From: a virus
Length of the DNA: 37,487 bases
Virus record (IMG/VR): IMGVR_UViG_3300006028_000021
Coordinates: 1 to 37,487 of that record
Reading direction: 5' to 3' (one strand)
Part shown: positions 30,611 through 37,487 of the stretch, piece by piece
Layout: the number at the start of each line of letters is the position of its first letter
Position numbering within the stretch: the stretch's first letter is position 1
The notes under the pieces: model-generated
What the model was told of the DNA's origin: nothing
Databases searched by the model: none
Seen by the model: only the letters and a program-made list of their open reading frames with translations
Program-made: the position numbers and the translations under genes

Positions 30611-32685
30611 TCTTTTCTGTAGCGATACGCCTCGAAGCCGGCGGCGGCCAGCGGTAGCCCTTTTGTCCAGGACTTGTTTTGCGCCAGTAACCGGGACAGG
30701 TCCTCGTGGCTGAATTCCGGTATATCCGGCGCGTCCGTGATCAACTCATCGTGCACCGTCAACCGAATATCGTAGCCGGCCGCCTGGATGTCCGGCATAT
30801 TGTGCGCCATGACGTTGCGCGCGAACTTTTGGCACAGATTCTCGAAAAACTTACCCCCATAAGTCTTGATCCGCGACCACTGCCGGCTGTACTGGTTCAC
30901 ACCAGCGTAGCTGATACCGCCGCCCTCATCCACGCGCGGCGAGGGGTAGGCCAGGCAATCCCCGCTCGGTAGCATCATGCGAAGCCAGTTGCCGTCGCGC
31001 TGGAAATACACCATACCGACGGGGAACGCAACACCGGGTTTGTAGATCGCCTGGCGCGCTGCGTTCTCCAGTTCCCCCCACATGCTGGCGATCCGTGGAT
31101 TTGCCTCGCGCCACATGCGTTTTAGCGACTCGCAGACGCAGAAAACTTCATCGGCAAGTCCGAAAGTCGGGCGTTTCGTTTCCCTGGCCCACTTCAAAAA
31201 GCCTTGCGATTCTTGCCAGATAGCCACGGGTATCGAGTCAATCACGGCGTCGGTCATGTCATCCAGGTCGAGGCCGTAGGTTGCAGCGAACGTCAAGAAA
31301 GCGCCTACACCGCCACCGTATGCGAGTCCCAGTTCCTGGACTTTGCCGATCTGGCGCTGAGACTTGTCCACGTCTTCTGGGTCAATGCGCGAGGACCGAG
31401 CGTAGGCCAGCTTGTACAGATCGGGACCGGTGCCGGTATCGAAGTCGCGGAACGCCTGTAATTTCCACTTCTCGCCTGCCAGGTAGGCGGCGGCGCGCCC
31501 CTCGATGTTGGACAAGTCGGCCACCACCAGTTTCTTGCCGGGCGGCGCGATGATGACGCCCCGCATGCAGTTGGCTGTCAACTCCATAACGTTGTCGACG
31601 ATCAAGTCGGCGCAACCCAGCTTGATTGCCTCGATGCCGATGTCGATGTCCGTTTGCGGCAGGGTCGGCCGCAAGAAGTTTTGAGGTTGGAGCAGCCGGC
31701 CGGCCCAGCGCTGTGTACGGCTGGCGCCGGAGAACTGCAGCAGCCCCCGCATGTAGCCGTCCGGGGATATACCCTTGACGATCCGCTTGTACTTGCTCAC
31801 TGAGCTGGTGGACGCCTGGAGCCGGATATGGATCAGATTCTTAACCCCGTCCGGGAGGTCAGGGTCGTTCAGCCGGCGCTCCAATGTATCCGCTTTCATG
31901 TCGGGCAACGAGATACCGTATTCCGCCAAGATATGCCCGAGCAACTTGTCGCGCTGCGTGGCGGCCTGGATGACGCCGCCTGTGGCTTCTTGCGCCTGGA
32001 TAGCGAGGCCGGCTTGCGCGATGTCTACCGTTTCAATGGCTTTTTCCGCCAGCTCAAGGTCGATGTAGACGCCGCGTTGATTGATCTCCTGGTCCAGATG
32101 CCACAAGTCCAGTTCAAACTTGTTGTTCGGGTAGTTCCACTTCGGGATTTTCGGATGCAAGGCGCGCATCGAGGTAATGTCCGACTTGGCGTATTCGATG
32201 AATTCAGCCCACTCGGTAGGATGCGTTTCCCGCGTCGCGCGGCGCATTTTCTGGTTTTTTGGCCGTGGCTTACAGAACAGCTGAATCAGCTGCTTGCCGC
32301 GTTTTTGCTTGGCAATGTCTTCGGGCAACTTGAAAATTTCACAGAGCTTGTCGAGACTGCCCGGCAGGCCGTGGCATAGGGCTTGCACCATGAGGTCACG
32401 ATGTTTGTTTCGGGGCATCATGACGTAAACATCGGGTAACGCATGCCGCAGAATAGTGTTGTCAAACATACCACTATTCTGCCCCCAGTATTCGCCACAT
32501 TCAGTAAGGGCGGTAGTTAAATCTTGCGGCATGGGGGCGCCGGTGGTGAGATCCCAGAAACGCACTGGGCCATCATCCACAGCCCACACCCACAGCATGA
32601 CCTCGGCGCCCTCGGCGTAGGCGTGTGTACCGTTGTTGATCGGTACTTCGCTGTAGGTTTCCAGATCCCACCACAGTTTCGTCAT
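30607..32685 (-). CDS. DNA polymerase A family (with 3'-5' exonuclease-like domain)
   Basis: A 692-aa replicative polymerase. The DnaQ-like part has D7-x-E9, FDN (D75) and YAKSD (Y165/D169). The palm shows motif A VVADLSN (D390), motif B R444-x3-K448 and Y456, and motif C HDE (645-647). All catalytic positions expected for PolA are present. It follows a winged-helix gene by coupling (stop overlap at 32682-32685). Confidence 0.95.
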   Translation of the reverse strand: MTKLWWDLETYSEVPINNGTHAYAEGAEVMLWVWAVDDGPVRFWDLTTGAPMPQDLTTALTECGEYWGQNSGMFDNTILRHALPDVYVMMPRNKHRDLMVQALCHGLPGSLDKLCEIFKLPEDIAKQKRGKQLIQLFCKPRPKNQKMRRATRETHPTEWAEFIEYAKSDITSMRALHPKIPKWNYPNNKFELDLWHLDQEINQRGVYIDLELAEKAIETVDIAQAGLAIQAQEATGGVIQAATQRDKLLGHILAEYGISLPDMKADTLERRLNDPDLPDGVKNLIHIRLQASTSSVSKYKRIVKGISPDGYMRGLLQFSGASRTQRWAGRLLQPQNFLRPTLPQTDIDIGIEAIKLGCADLIVDNVMELTANCMRGVIIAPPGKKLVVADLSNIEGRAAAYLAGEKWKLQAFRDFDTGTGPDLYKLAYARSSRIDPEDVDKSQRQIGKVQELGLAYGGGVGAFLTFAATYGLDLDDMTDAVIDSIPVAIWQESQGFLKWARETKRPTFGLADEVFCVCESLKRMWREANPRIASMWGELENAARQAIYKPGVAFPVGMVYFQRDGNWLRMMLPSGDCLAYPSPRVDEGGGISYAGVNQYSRQWSRIKTYGGKFFENLCQKFARNVMAHNMPDIQAAGYDIRLTVHDELITDAPDIPEFSHEDLSRLLAQNKSWTKGLPLAAAGFEAYRYRKD

Positions 32686-33035
32686 GCCTTACCTAACCCC
32701 AAAGCGGGCGCACCGGCCCATCCTTCGAACCAGTTCTTTCCAGTCGATTTTTTTTGTTCCTCGGCTGGCTCCGTATCCCACCAGTCTTTTACCTCGGGCT
32801 CGACGGCCGGTGCGGCAACGATTTCCGGTTCGCTCCAGGGCAATGCGAGTTTGTGCGGCTGGTGGTATTGCTTGCGCGGTGTAGCGATGACCCGCTGCTC
32901 GACGCAATGCTGGATCAGCACACACGTAGCACCCTTCGACAGCCCTAGGGCATTCTCCACGTCTTTCCGTGTGCCGCCGATCTCGGCGATGCGCCGCACG
33001 GTCTCGATACGTTCCGGTGTCATGATAAGTTGCAT
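32682..33035 (-). CDS. Winged-helix DNA-binding protein
   Basis: A 117-aa protein. Residues about 6-60 (ERIETVRRIAEIGGTRKDVE then NALGLSKGATCVLIQHCVEQ) look like a winged HTH in which a helix of the form LGLSKGATCVLI is the recognition element. The acidic C-terminus has Trp-rich WFEGW. The start at 33035 has GGAG upstream; the long open frame to 33254 lies inside the DUF2815 gene. It may regulate or assist replication. Confidence 0.7.
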   Translation of the reverse strand: MQLIMTPERIETVRRIAEIGGTRKDVENALGLSKGATCVLIQHCVEQRVIATPRKQYHQPHKLALPWSEPEIVAAPAVEPEVKDWWDTEPAEEQKKSTGKNWFEGWAGAPALGLGKA

Positions 33036-33078
33036 GATTTTCTCCCCGAAAGAAAAGCCCGGTTCCCCGGGCCACAAG

Positions 33079-33645
33079 TTACGCCAGGTCGTCCTCGGCC
33101 GGGGCCTCGATGCTGTCGAATTCGTCTTCGCTGACGGGTACGCCGGCGCCGAACGAATCGCCATCACGGAGAAACTGAATACCGCGCAGCTGCGCCCGAG
33201 CAGCTTTGCCGAACTTGTTGTCTTGCGCCCAGATATCCACGGAGGCGTTGACATAGCAGCCGCCGTAAATCATGCCCCGTTCTTTTTCCGACAACGGGCT
33301 TTTACGGTCCGGTCCACCGCCCAGGATCAACGGCATGCCGTCTTCCTGCCGTCGCACTGACGACAGTACCATCATACCCTCGTAGCCGTCGTACGTCTTG
33401 CTATCGCCCGAATACAGGCAGCACTTTTGCGAGTTATCCTTAGTGTCGGCGATGATGGCTTTCGCTTTGGTTTTGAACTTCTCGGTCATCACCTCATCGA
33501 TGGCGGCTGTCAGCGTTTTATGCTCGGCGCTGCCCGGGGGGAACAGGAAAGCGGCTTTGTAAGTGAAGGGGCCGGTTCCCTGGAACTGCGTAGCTTCCCA
33601 AATTTCAGGAAAGGCCAGGCGAACGTTATTGAGTTTGACGATCAT
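33079..33645 (-). CDS. DUF2815 protein (probable ssDNA-binding)
   Basis: A 188-aa protein. KLNNVRLAFPEIWEATQFQG, FTYKAAFLFPPGS, YDGYEGMMVLSSVRRQEDGM and GCYVNASVDIWAQDNKFGKA match the DUF2815 family, which is an OB-fold-type phage protein found with DUF2800 and PolA and thought to bind single-stranded DNA. The C-terminus is acidic (SEDEFDSIEAPAEDD), as in many SSBs, which recruit partners through acidic tails. The DNA-binding role is from family and context. Confidence 0.88.
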   Translation of the reverse strand: MIVKLNNVRLAFPEIWEATQFQGTGPFTYKAAFLFPPGSAEHKTLTAAIDEVMTEKFKTKAKAIIADTKDNSQKCCLYSGDSKTYDGYEGMMVLSSVRRQEDGMPLILGGGPDRKSPLSEKERGMIYGGCYVNASVDIWAQDNKFGKAARAQLRGIQFLRDGDSFGAGVPVSEDEFDSIEAPAEDDLA

Positions 33646-33806
33646 TTTTGTTTCTCCTCAGGTGTAATTTCATAAATAAGAACAACACGTTGCGCGCTAT
33701 TGACATCGACGTTTGCCAGTATTTGTCTTACTAACACGTCGGCAGCTTGTTGAATAATTTCCGGTTTATTTTCATAACAGGGAATTATTACAGAGTCTCT
33801 TTTCAT
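33642..33806 (-). CDS. Hypothetical 54-aa protein between DUF2815 and DUF2800
   Basis: The product reads MKRDSVIIPCYENKPEIIQQ, continues AADVLVRQILANVDVNSAQR and ends VVLIYEITPEEKQK. The ATG at 33804-33806 overlaps the DUF2800 stop (TATGA) and its TGA overlaps the DUF2815 start. GAGAGG lies upstream. Coupling on both sides argues it is a real gene. Function unknown. Confidence 0.7.
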   Translation of the reverse strand: MKRDSVIIPCYENKPEIIQQAADVLVRQILANVDVNSAQRVVLIYEITPEEKQK

Positions 33807-35056
33807 ACCAAATCCTCTCCACTTTGAACGGGATCAAATTCATCAACCAGGGGTTTGATTTCAAGAGGCGCGCGCTTGTCCGATACGTGGGCAACGTGCG
33901 GCTTGCCCGATTTTTGCGTGATCATGCTCTCAACTTTCTTGGCGCGCCGCGGCTGGTCTTTCAAGAGATCCAGGATCGGTTTCGGCCCCAGGAGTTTGAA
34001 GCTGTACATTTCCTCCTGCTTAAGCCGGAAGGATTTGAGCAGCTTCTCAGCCTCCTCGTCCGAGTCCCAGGACCTGTTACCCTTGCGCCCTTCCACAAGC
34101 TTCGTGCCAGGCACTTCGCGGCCTTGCAACAGCTCATACTCGATGCGGCCGCGCACGGCTTTGGTCCAGTCCTCGATGAAGTCCAGCGCCGGCCAAATGT
34201 CGCCCAGGTCATTGTTAGACAGCATCGTTATCGCCGTATCGATAGGTGGCTGCATGGCGTCAAAGTCCAATCCGATCACCTCTTTCACTTTCTCCGAGCG
34301 CGCGGGGCACACGGCTTTGGCGCGGCACCATTCGCACTGTTTGGCGCCGGGGTTGAAATCCTCGGCTTTCAACGCGCGCTGGTCCCGCATATGGTGGATC
34401 AGGACCGCTCTGGCAGCGGCTGGCGCTGCGGTGTTGTCGACCCAATCCTGCAGCTCCCCCACACTGAACGACCACTCGGTAGGCGCGCCGATGGCCGGCT
34501 GGTCGATCACCGCCGTTACGGTCTGGAACTCGGCAACCAGGCCGAACTTCTCCAGCGCGCCAGCAGCGTACAGCATGAGCTGCGGATTGTTCTCGACTTC
34601 CACCTCGCGGTAACCGAACTTGGCGTCGATAGGACATATCTCGGCGCGGCCGTCCGGCCAGGTGGCGATCAGCACCACGTCAGCGCGGCCGGTGGCGTTC
34701 ACCTCACCGGTAATATGCGAGATCGGCACGTCCTGCTCGATTTCGATCTGCACATCGGCGCCAGCCAGCTTATACGCCTGGACACGATCCGCGATGTTAT
34801 CGAGCACCTGTTGCACATCATCAGCGAAGGCTTGGTCAACGAAATTGCCTTTCTCCATGACGCTGCCAATCAACCCCTGCGCCGACACCTTGGACGATAG
34901 ACAGGAGGCCAACAGCTGGTGCTTATCGGTGCCGAGATCCGCAGCCGTGGTATCACGGATGTCTGGCTGATCAGCTTCGGCAGCCAAGGAGTTCGCACAG
35001 TTGATCCACTTGGCCGCGCCCGAAGGGCTGAGAAGCGCGTGGTATTCTTCGGTCAT
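33803..35056 (-). CDS. DUF2800 Cas4-like PD-(D/E)xK nuclease
   Basis: A 417-aa protein. The nuclease core has VLIATWPDGRAEICPIDAKF (D...DxK-like) and YREVEVENNPQLMLYAAGAL (QL-Y helix). Cys20 near the N-terminus (WINCANSLAA) and three Cys at CEWCRAKAVCP are arranged as in Cas4/AddB-type Fe-S nucleases. Such enzymes usually process recombination ends. It is paired with DUF2815 and PolA, as in other phage replication cassettes. Confidence 0.88.
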   Translation of the reverse strand: MTEEYHALLSPSGAAKWINCANSLAAEADQPDIRDTTAADLGTDKHQLLASCLSSKVSAQGLIGSVMEKGNFVDQAFADDVQQVLDNIADRVQAYKLAGADVQIEIEQDVPISHITGEVNATGRADVVLIATWPDGRAEICPIDAKFGYREVEVENNPQLMLYAAGALEKFGLVAEFQTVTAVIDQPAIGAPTEWSFSVGELQDWVDNTAAPAAARAVLIHHMRDQRALKAEDFNPGAKQCEWCRAKAVCPARSEKVKEVIGLDFDAMQPPIDTAITMLSNNDLGDIWPALDFIEDWTKAVRGRIEYELLQGREVPGTKLVEGRKGNRSWDSDEEAEKLLKSFRLKQEEMYSFKLLGPKPILDLLKDQPRRAKKVESMITQKSGKPHVAHVSDKRAPLEIKPLVDEFDPVQSGEDLV

Positions 35057-35484
35057 TACGCCCCCGCTTCCGGATCGAGATCGCCGGACAGGACCAGGTT
35101 TCCTTCATGCACGAACAGGGCGTACTGTTCTTCTTTCAGGTCCGGGCCTTTCTTGGCGCCATAGCGCGCCAGGAGCGCCACGACTTTGTCGCGGCTCTTA
35201 GCGGAAATCGCCAGGATCAACTTTTTCACGTCCTCGTAACCCGGTTCTGGCAAAGATGACCCGGTAGTCGGTGCAGACGCTTTCGACGACTCGGGGGTCG
35301 TAGGCGCTTCCGCCTTCGACTTTTTTGCAGCAGCTTCCTGGAGGGCTCCTTCCGCTTGTTTCAACGCTTGACCCGCCGTTTTTATGTCCTTGTCTGGCAA
35401 TGAGACAGAGCTGCTCATCGTCTGTGCTGCCACCAAATTATTGATTGCCTGCGCCAAAAGTTCGATGCTTGATTCGAGTGACAT
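35056..35484 (-). CDS. Hypothetical 142-aa protein upstream of DUF2800
   Basis: The Ala/Lys/Thr/Ser-rich middle is a disordered linker. The C-terminal domain (YEDVKKLILAISAKSRDKVV then ARYGAKKGPDLKEEQYALFV) is a small helical module I have seen in phages upstream of DUF2800. It may be a replication accessory protein. The stop overlaps the DUF2800 start (TAATG). The DNA-binding idea is only inference. Confidence 0.6.
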   Translation of the reverse strand: MSLESSIELLAQAINNLVAAQTMSSSVSLPDKDIKTAGQALKQAEGALQEAAAKKSKAEAPTTPESSKASAPTTGSSLPEPGYEDVKKLILAISAKSRDKVVALLARYGAKKGPDLKEEQYALFVHEGNLVLSGDLDPEAGA

Positions 35485-35495
35485 TACTTTTCTCC

Positions 35496-36167
35496 TTAGA
35501 ATTTGTATTTCAAAGACAACAAATGCGTATGTTTCCAGATCGTGGAGTAAGGGTCGTTCTTTACCCCGTCGTTGGAAAAATATTGGTACGACAACGTAAA
35601 ATTATTGCGCCCGACAGATACGCCGTACGTCGAACTCCACACCCATTTATTCATGTTGTGGGCGTAGACCGTTTGCGGCGGGGTATTTGGATTTGGTTGC
35701 CAGTTGTAGACTACCTCCGAGAATAAGGGTTTGTGGAGATAGGGGCCGAACTCGGCACCGAACCGCCAGCCATTAACGACATAATACGGTTCCAGCGTGA
35801 AAAGGAATCCTTGGTCGTGACCGCTGCCGACGAAATTAGCCAAGGGCAAACATTTCCCGTTACACCCTTTGCTTACAACGTTGTAGTTGGCGTCGTCAGG
35901 CACCGCCATCGCTTGAGTGTGCACCGTGCCCAGATAAACCCAATCAGCGTGGTACGCCAAGCCATAGCTTGGCCGACGCCACAAGTTACCTGTTACACCT
36001 ACCTCTAGAGCAGTGGGTTCCAATTGCAGGCTATTTTGAAACCCTTCCTGATACCAATAGCCGTCTGCCTTTTTATCGTAATGCGAACCGCCAACACCCA
36101 TCTCGAAATCGACCGCGCCGGCCGATAGGCACGTCCCTGCGATAAGCACGGCAACGGTCAATTTCAT
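35496..36167 (-). CDS. Outer-membrane beta-barrel protein
   Basis: A 223-aa protein with a cleavable signal peptide (MKLTVAVLIAGTCLSAGA, cut after AGA). The mature part has alternating strands with Tyr/Trp girdles (YGLAYHADWVYLG, RFGAEFGPYLHK, FTLSYQYFSND), and the C-terminus ends LLSLKYKF with a terminal Phe, the BAM assembly signal. A cell-surface role such as blocking superinfection or changing receptors is plausible. It lies in the leftward operon, not with virion genes. AGGAG precedes the ATG. Confidence 0.8.
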   Translation of the reverse strand: MKLTVAVLIAGTCLSAGAVDFEMGVGGSHYDKKADGYWYQEGFQNSLQLEPTALEVGVTGNLWRRPSYGLAYHADWVYLGTVHTQAMAVPDDANYNVVSKGCNGKCLPLANFVGSGHDQGFLFTLEPYYVVNGWRFGAEFGPYLHKPLFSEVVYNWQPNPNTPPQTVYAHNMNKWVWSSTYGVSVGRNNFTLSYQYFSNDGVKNDPYSTIWKHTHLLSLKYKF

Positions 36168-36192
36168 GGTGTTCTCCTGTTAGTCGAACGGT

Positions 36193-36546
36193 TTAGTCTT
36201 CCACCCTGCGCCAGCCTTCCGGCGAATACTCGCGCTGCCGGCGGATCTCGTAATTGCCTGGCGTGATCTTGATTGTTTCGTGCGTGTCGTAGTTGCGCAG
36301 GTGCTCCAGCAACGTTTCAGTCGCATCCGTAGCTTCGATCACCCGCAGATAGGACACCATCGGATCGCCGGTTGTCAGCAGCTGTACGTTAGGCCGCGCT
36401 TCGATGACGTGGTTATGCCCCGTTTCACTGTGAGCAACTACAAACACCCCTTTTTCCGCGTTCATCGCTACGGCTTTCGCCGGAATAGTTTCGATACGAC
36501 GGATCATGAGATCGCCTTGTGCTGCCATTTTGTTAAAAGTTTTCAT
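36193..36546 (-). CDS. Small conserved phage protein (HSETGHNHV motif)
   Basis: A 117-aa protein. AVAMNAEKGVFVVAHSETGH then NHVIEARPNVQ, and EHLRNYDTHETIKITPGNYE ending RRQREYSPEGWRRVED, match a conserved phage protein family that I recognise as travelling with DUF6745-like genes. The His cluster may bind metal. AAGGAG precedes the ATG. It is directly downstream of the DUF6745-like gene with a 15-nt gap. Function unknown. Confidence 0.75.
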   Translation of the reverse strand: MKTFNKMAAQGDLMIRRIETIPAKAVAMNAEKGVFVVAHSETGHNHVIEARPNVQLLTTGDPMVSYLRVIEATDATETLLEHLRNYDTHETIKITPGNYEIRRQREYSPEGWRRVED

Positions 36547-36561
36547 TTCAATACTCCTTGG

Positions 36562-37487
36562 TTAAGTACGCACTTCGGGTGAAAAATCTTTAGGGTCAAG
36601 ACCGTAAGTCCAGGCGTTTGCCTGTATCGCGGTCTTCATATCTGGCGGAACAGGGAGTGCAAACTGGCGCCCCGTTCCACACTTCACTTGCAGGAAACGT
36701 TCCCGGCCGGAATCAGGCAAGTCAACTTCGAGCAGCGTTCCTATTTCCTCGTCGCCGTCTTCATCGATAACACGGGCGTTCAATTCACGAAGAATTTTTG
36801 CCCATCCGACAATCTCGCAGGCAGCCCGGCGCTGCTCGATATTCGACCAAGTAAGCGCTTCTTTTGCCGAAGGGGGTTTGCCACTTACCCATTCCCCGGG
36901 GATCGAGACGCCGTGCCAATAATACAAGCTCCAGCCATCGCGCCAGCGGTGGGAGGGCCCGTTTTCGCAATGTGGACGGTTTTCGTTATCTACCCTCAAA
37001 ATCTCGGGGAAATCGCTCACCATACAGAAATCTTCATGCATGACACGGAAACCGCCTTCAATTGCGCATTGTTCCCAGGCCGCATATTTTTCATGAACGG
37101 GGAGCTTCAAACCGAGAATATCTCGAGCAGCCGATAAATAACTATCGTAACCCGCCCACATATTGCCTCCTTGATAGCTTGAATACCACCGTTCTGCACA
37201 TTGCAAACCAGGTACACCTGCTAACTCTTGACATGCTGCAGCGGCCTCAGTCGCGGCCCCAGTCGCGGCCCCAGTCGCGGCCCCAGTCGCGGCCCCAGTC
37301 GCGGCCCCAGTCGCGGCCAGAGTCGCGGCCTCAGTCGCGGCCAGAGTCGCGGCCTCAGTCGCGGCCAGAGTCGCGGCCCAAGTCGCGTCCCCAGTCGCGG
37401 CCCCAGTCGCGGCCCGAGTCGCGGCCTCAGTCGCGGCCCGAGTCGCGGCCTCAGTCGCGGCCTCAGTCGCGGCCCGAGTCGCGGCCC
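36562..37487 (-). CDS. 3' part of the DUF6745-like repeat protein
   Basis: The gene enters at the right edge and is the continuation of the frame at 375-1. The repeat block runs from 37487 to 37241, then ACQELAGVPGLQ and a unique domain: WAGYDSYLSAARDILGLKLP, HCENGPSHRWRDGWSLYYWH, GVSIPGEWVSGKPPS. The last two match the DUF6745 pattern (DG-Pro-x-W/Y around a Trp/Tyr-rich hairpin). The frame is open for 307 codons before the stop. Joining base 37487 directly to base 1 would drop one base, so the true array is not exactly as joined. Start and N-terminus are at the left end. Confidence 0.75.
   Translation of the reverse strand, partial: AATRAATEAATEAATRAATEAATRAATGAATGDATWAATLAATEAATLAATEAATLAATGAATGAATGAATGAATGAATEAAAACQELAGVPGLQCAERWYSSYQGGNMWAGYDSYLSAARDILGLKLPVHEKYAAWEQCAIEGGFRVMHEDFCMVSDFPEILRVDNENRPHCENGPSHRWRDGWSLYYWHGVSIPGEWVSGKPPSAKEALTWSNIEQRRAACEIVGWAKILRELNARVIDEDGDEEIGTLLEVDLPDSGRERFLQVKCGTGRQFALPVPPDMKTAIQANAWTYGLDPKDFSPEVRT
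37241..37487. repeat. 12-bp tandem repeat AGTCGCGGCCNN, right block (19 full units plus 11 nt)
   Basis: After an 8-nt partial unit at 37241, units start at 37249 and every 12 bp to 37465, with an 11-nt partial unit at 37477. The two variable bases give residues G, E, L, W and R. Two units in the whole window (37 and 37381) carry GTC for GGC, giving Asp for Ala. The contig end falls inside the array, so the total copy number (at least 27 full units) is a minimum. Confidence 0.95.

Noticed and set aside
33824-34900. 358-aa rightward open frame over DUF2800
   Set aside because: Opposes a confidently identified nuclease gene and has no ribosome site or domain.
37241-37487. CRISPR array
   Set aside because: The units are 12 bp and nearly identical, with no spacers, and they are coding. 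No cas genes are present.
1-37487. Integrase, attachment site, tRNA or phage RNA polymerase
   Set aside because: I looked for these and saw none. Absence by eye does not exclude a diverged gene, so the temperate or lytic question stays open.

Overview
The window looks like an essentially complete genome of a tailed bacteriophage with podovirus-like tail genes. It starts and ends inside the same minus-strand gene, in the same 12-bp tandem repeat, so the contig was probably opened inside that repeat and the real molecule is circular or circularly permuted. The host is probably a Gram-negative proteobacterium, as the phage encodes an outer-membrane beta-barrel protein and a lipoprotein. GC-rich codon use and family resemblances make a Burkholderiales-like host plausible, but this is inference. 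I found no tRNA, rRNA, integrase or phage RNA polymerase, so transcription should depend on the host sigma70-type enzyme.

Layout. A control region (376-586) fires in both directions. Rightward are a Cro/YdaS-like regulator, a small gene, a primase-polymerase/helicase and an iteron-rich candidate origin (3060-3340), then a Zn-ribbon gene and a terminator. A leftward pocket of three tiny genes (3592-4066) has its own promoter. After a 565-nt non-coding leader comes a long rightward structural operon (4632-24200): large terminase, small genes, portal, M48-like peptidase, fibre, scaffold, N4-gp56-type capsid, neck and tail genes, collar/fibre tip, lysis genes, a 2OG hydroxylase plus cupin pair, and three ejection-type proteins. 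Then come a leftward membrane-protein gene (24160-24366), a PurD-like ATP-grasp enzyme, an HNH endonuclease and a small-terminase candidate.

From 26764 to the end, and across the junction to 375, all genes run leftward. In transcription order they are the repeat-containing DUF6745-like gene, its small partner, a beta-barrel protein, a 142-aa protein, a DUF2800 Cas4-like nuclease, a 54-aa gene, a DUF2815 protein, a winged-helix protein, DNA polymerase A, a lipoprotein, a VRR-NUC nuclease, a SNF2-type helicase and two unknown genes. DUF2800, DUF2815, PolA, VRR-NUC and SNF2 form a familiar phage replication/recombination cassette.

Regulation. Four leftward promoter regions carry the same 12-bp palindrome, TAGCA-NN-TGCTA or a one-base variant, over or next to the -10 box. 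This suggests one regulator controls them together; the Cro-like product of the first rightward gene is the best candidate. Other striking points are the 12-bp coding repeat with one variable residue per unit, a 34-bp tandem duplication at the holin/endolysin boundary, the hydroxylase/cupin pair, and the metabolic ATP-grasp gene beside an AT-rich HNH insertion.
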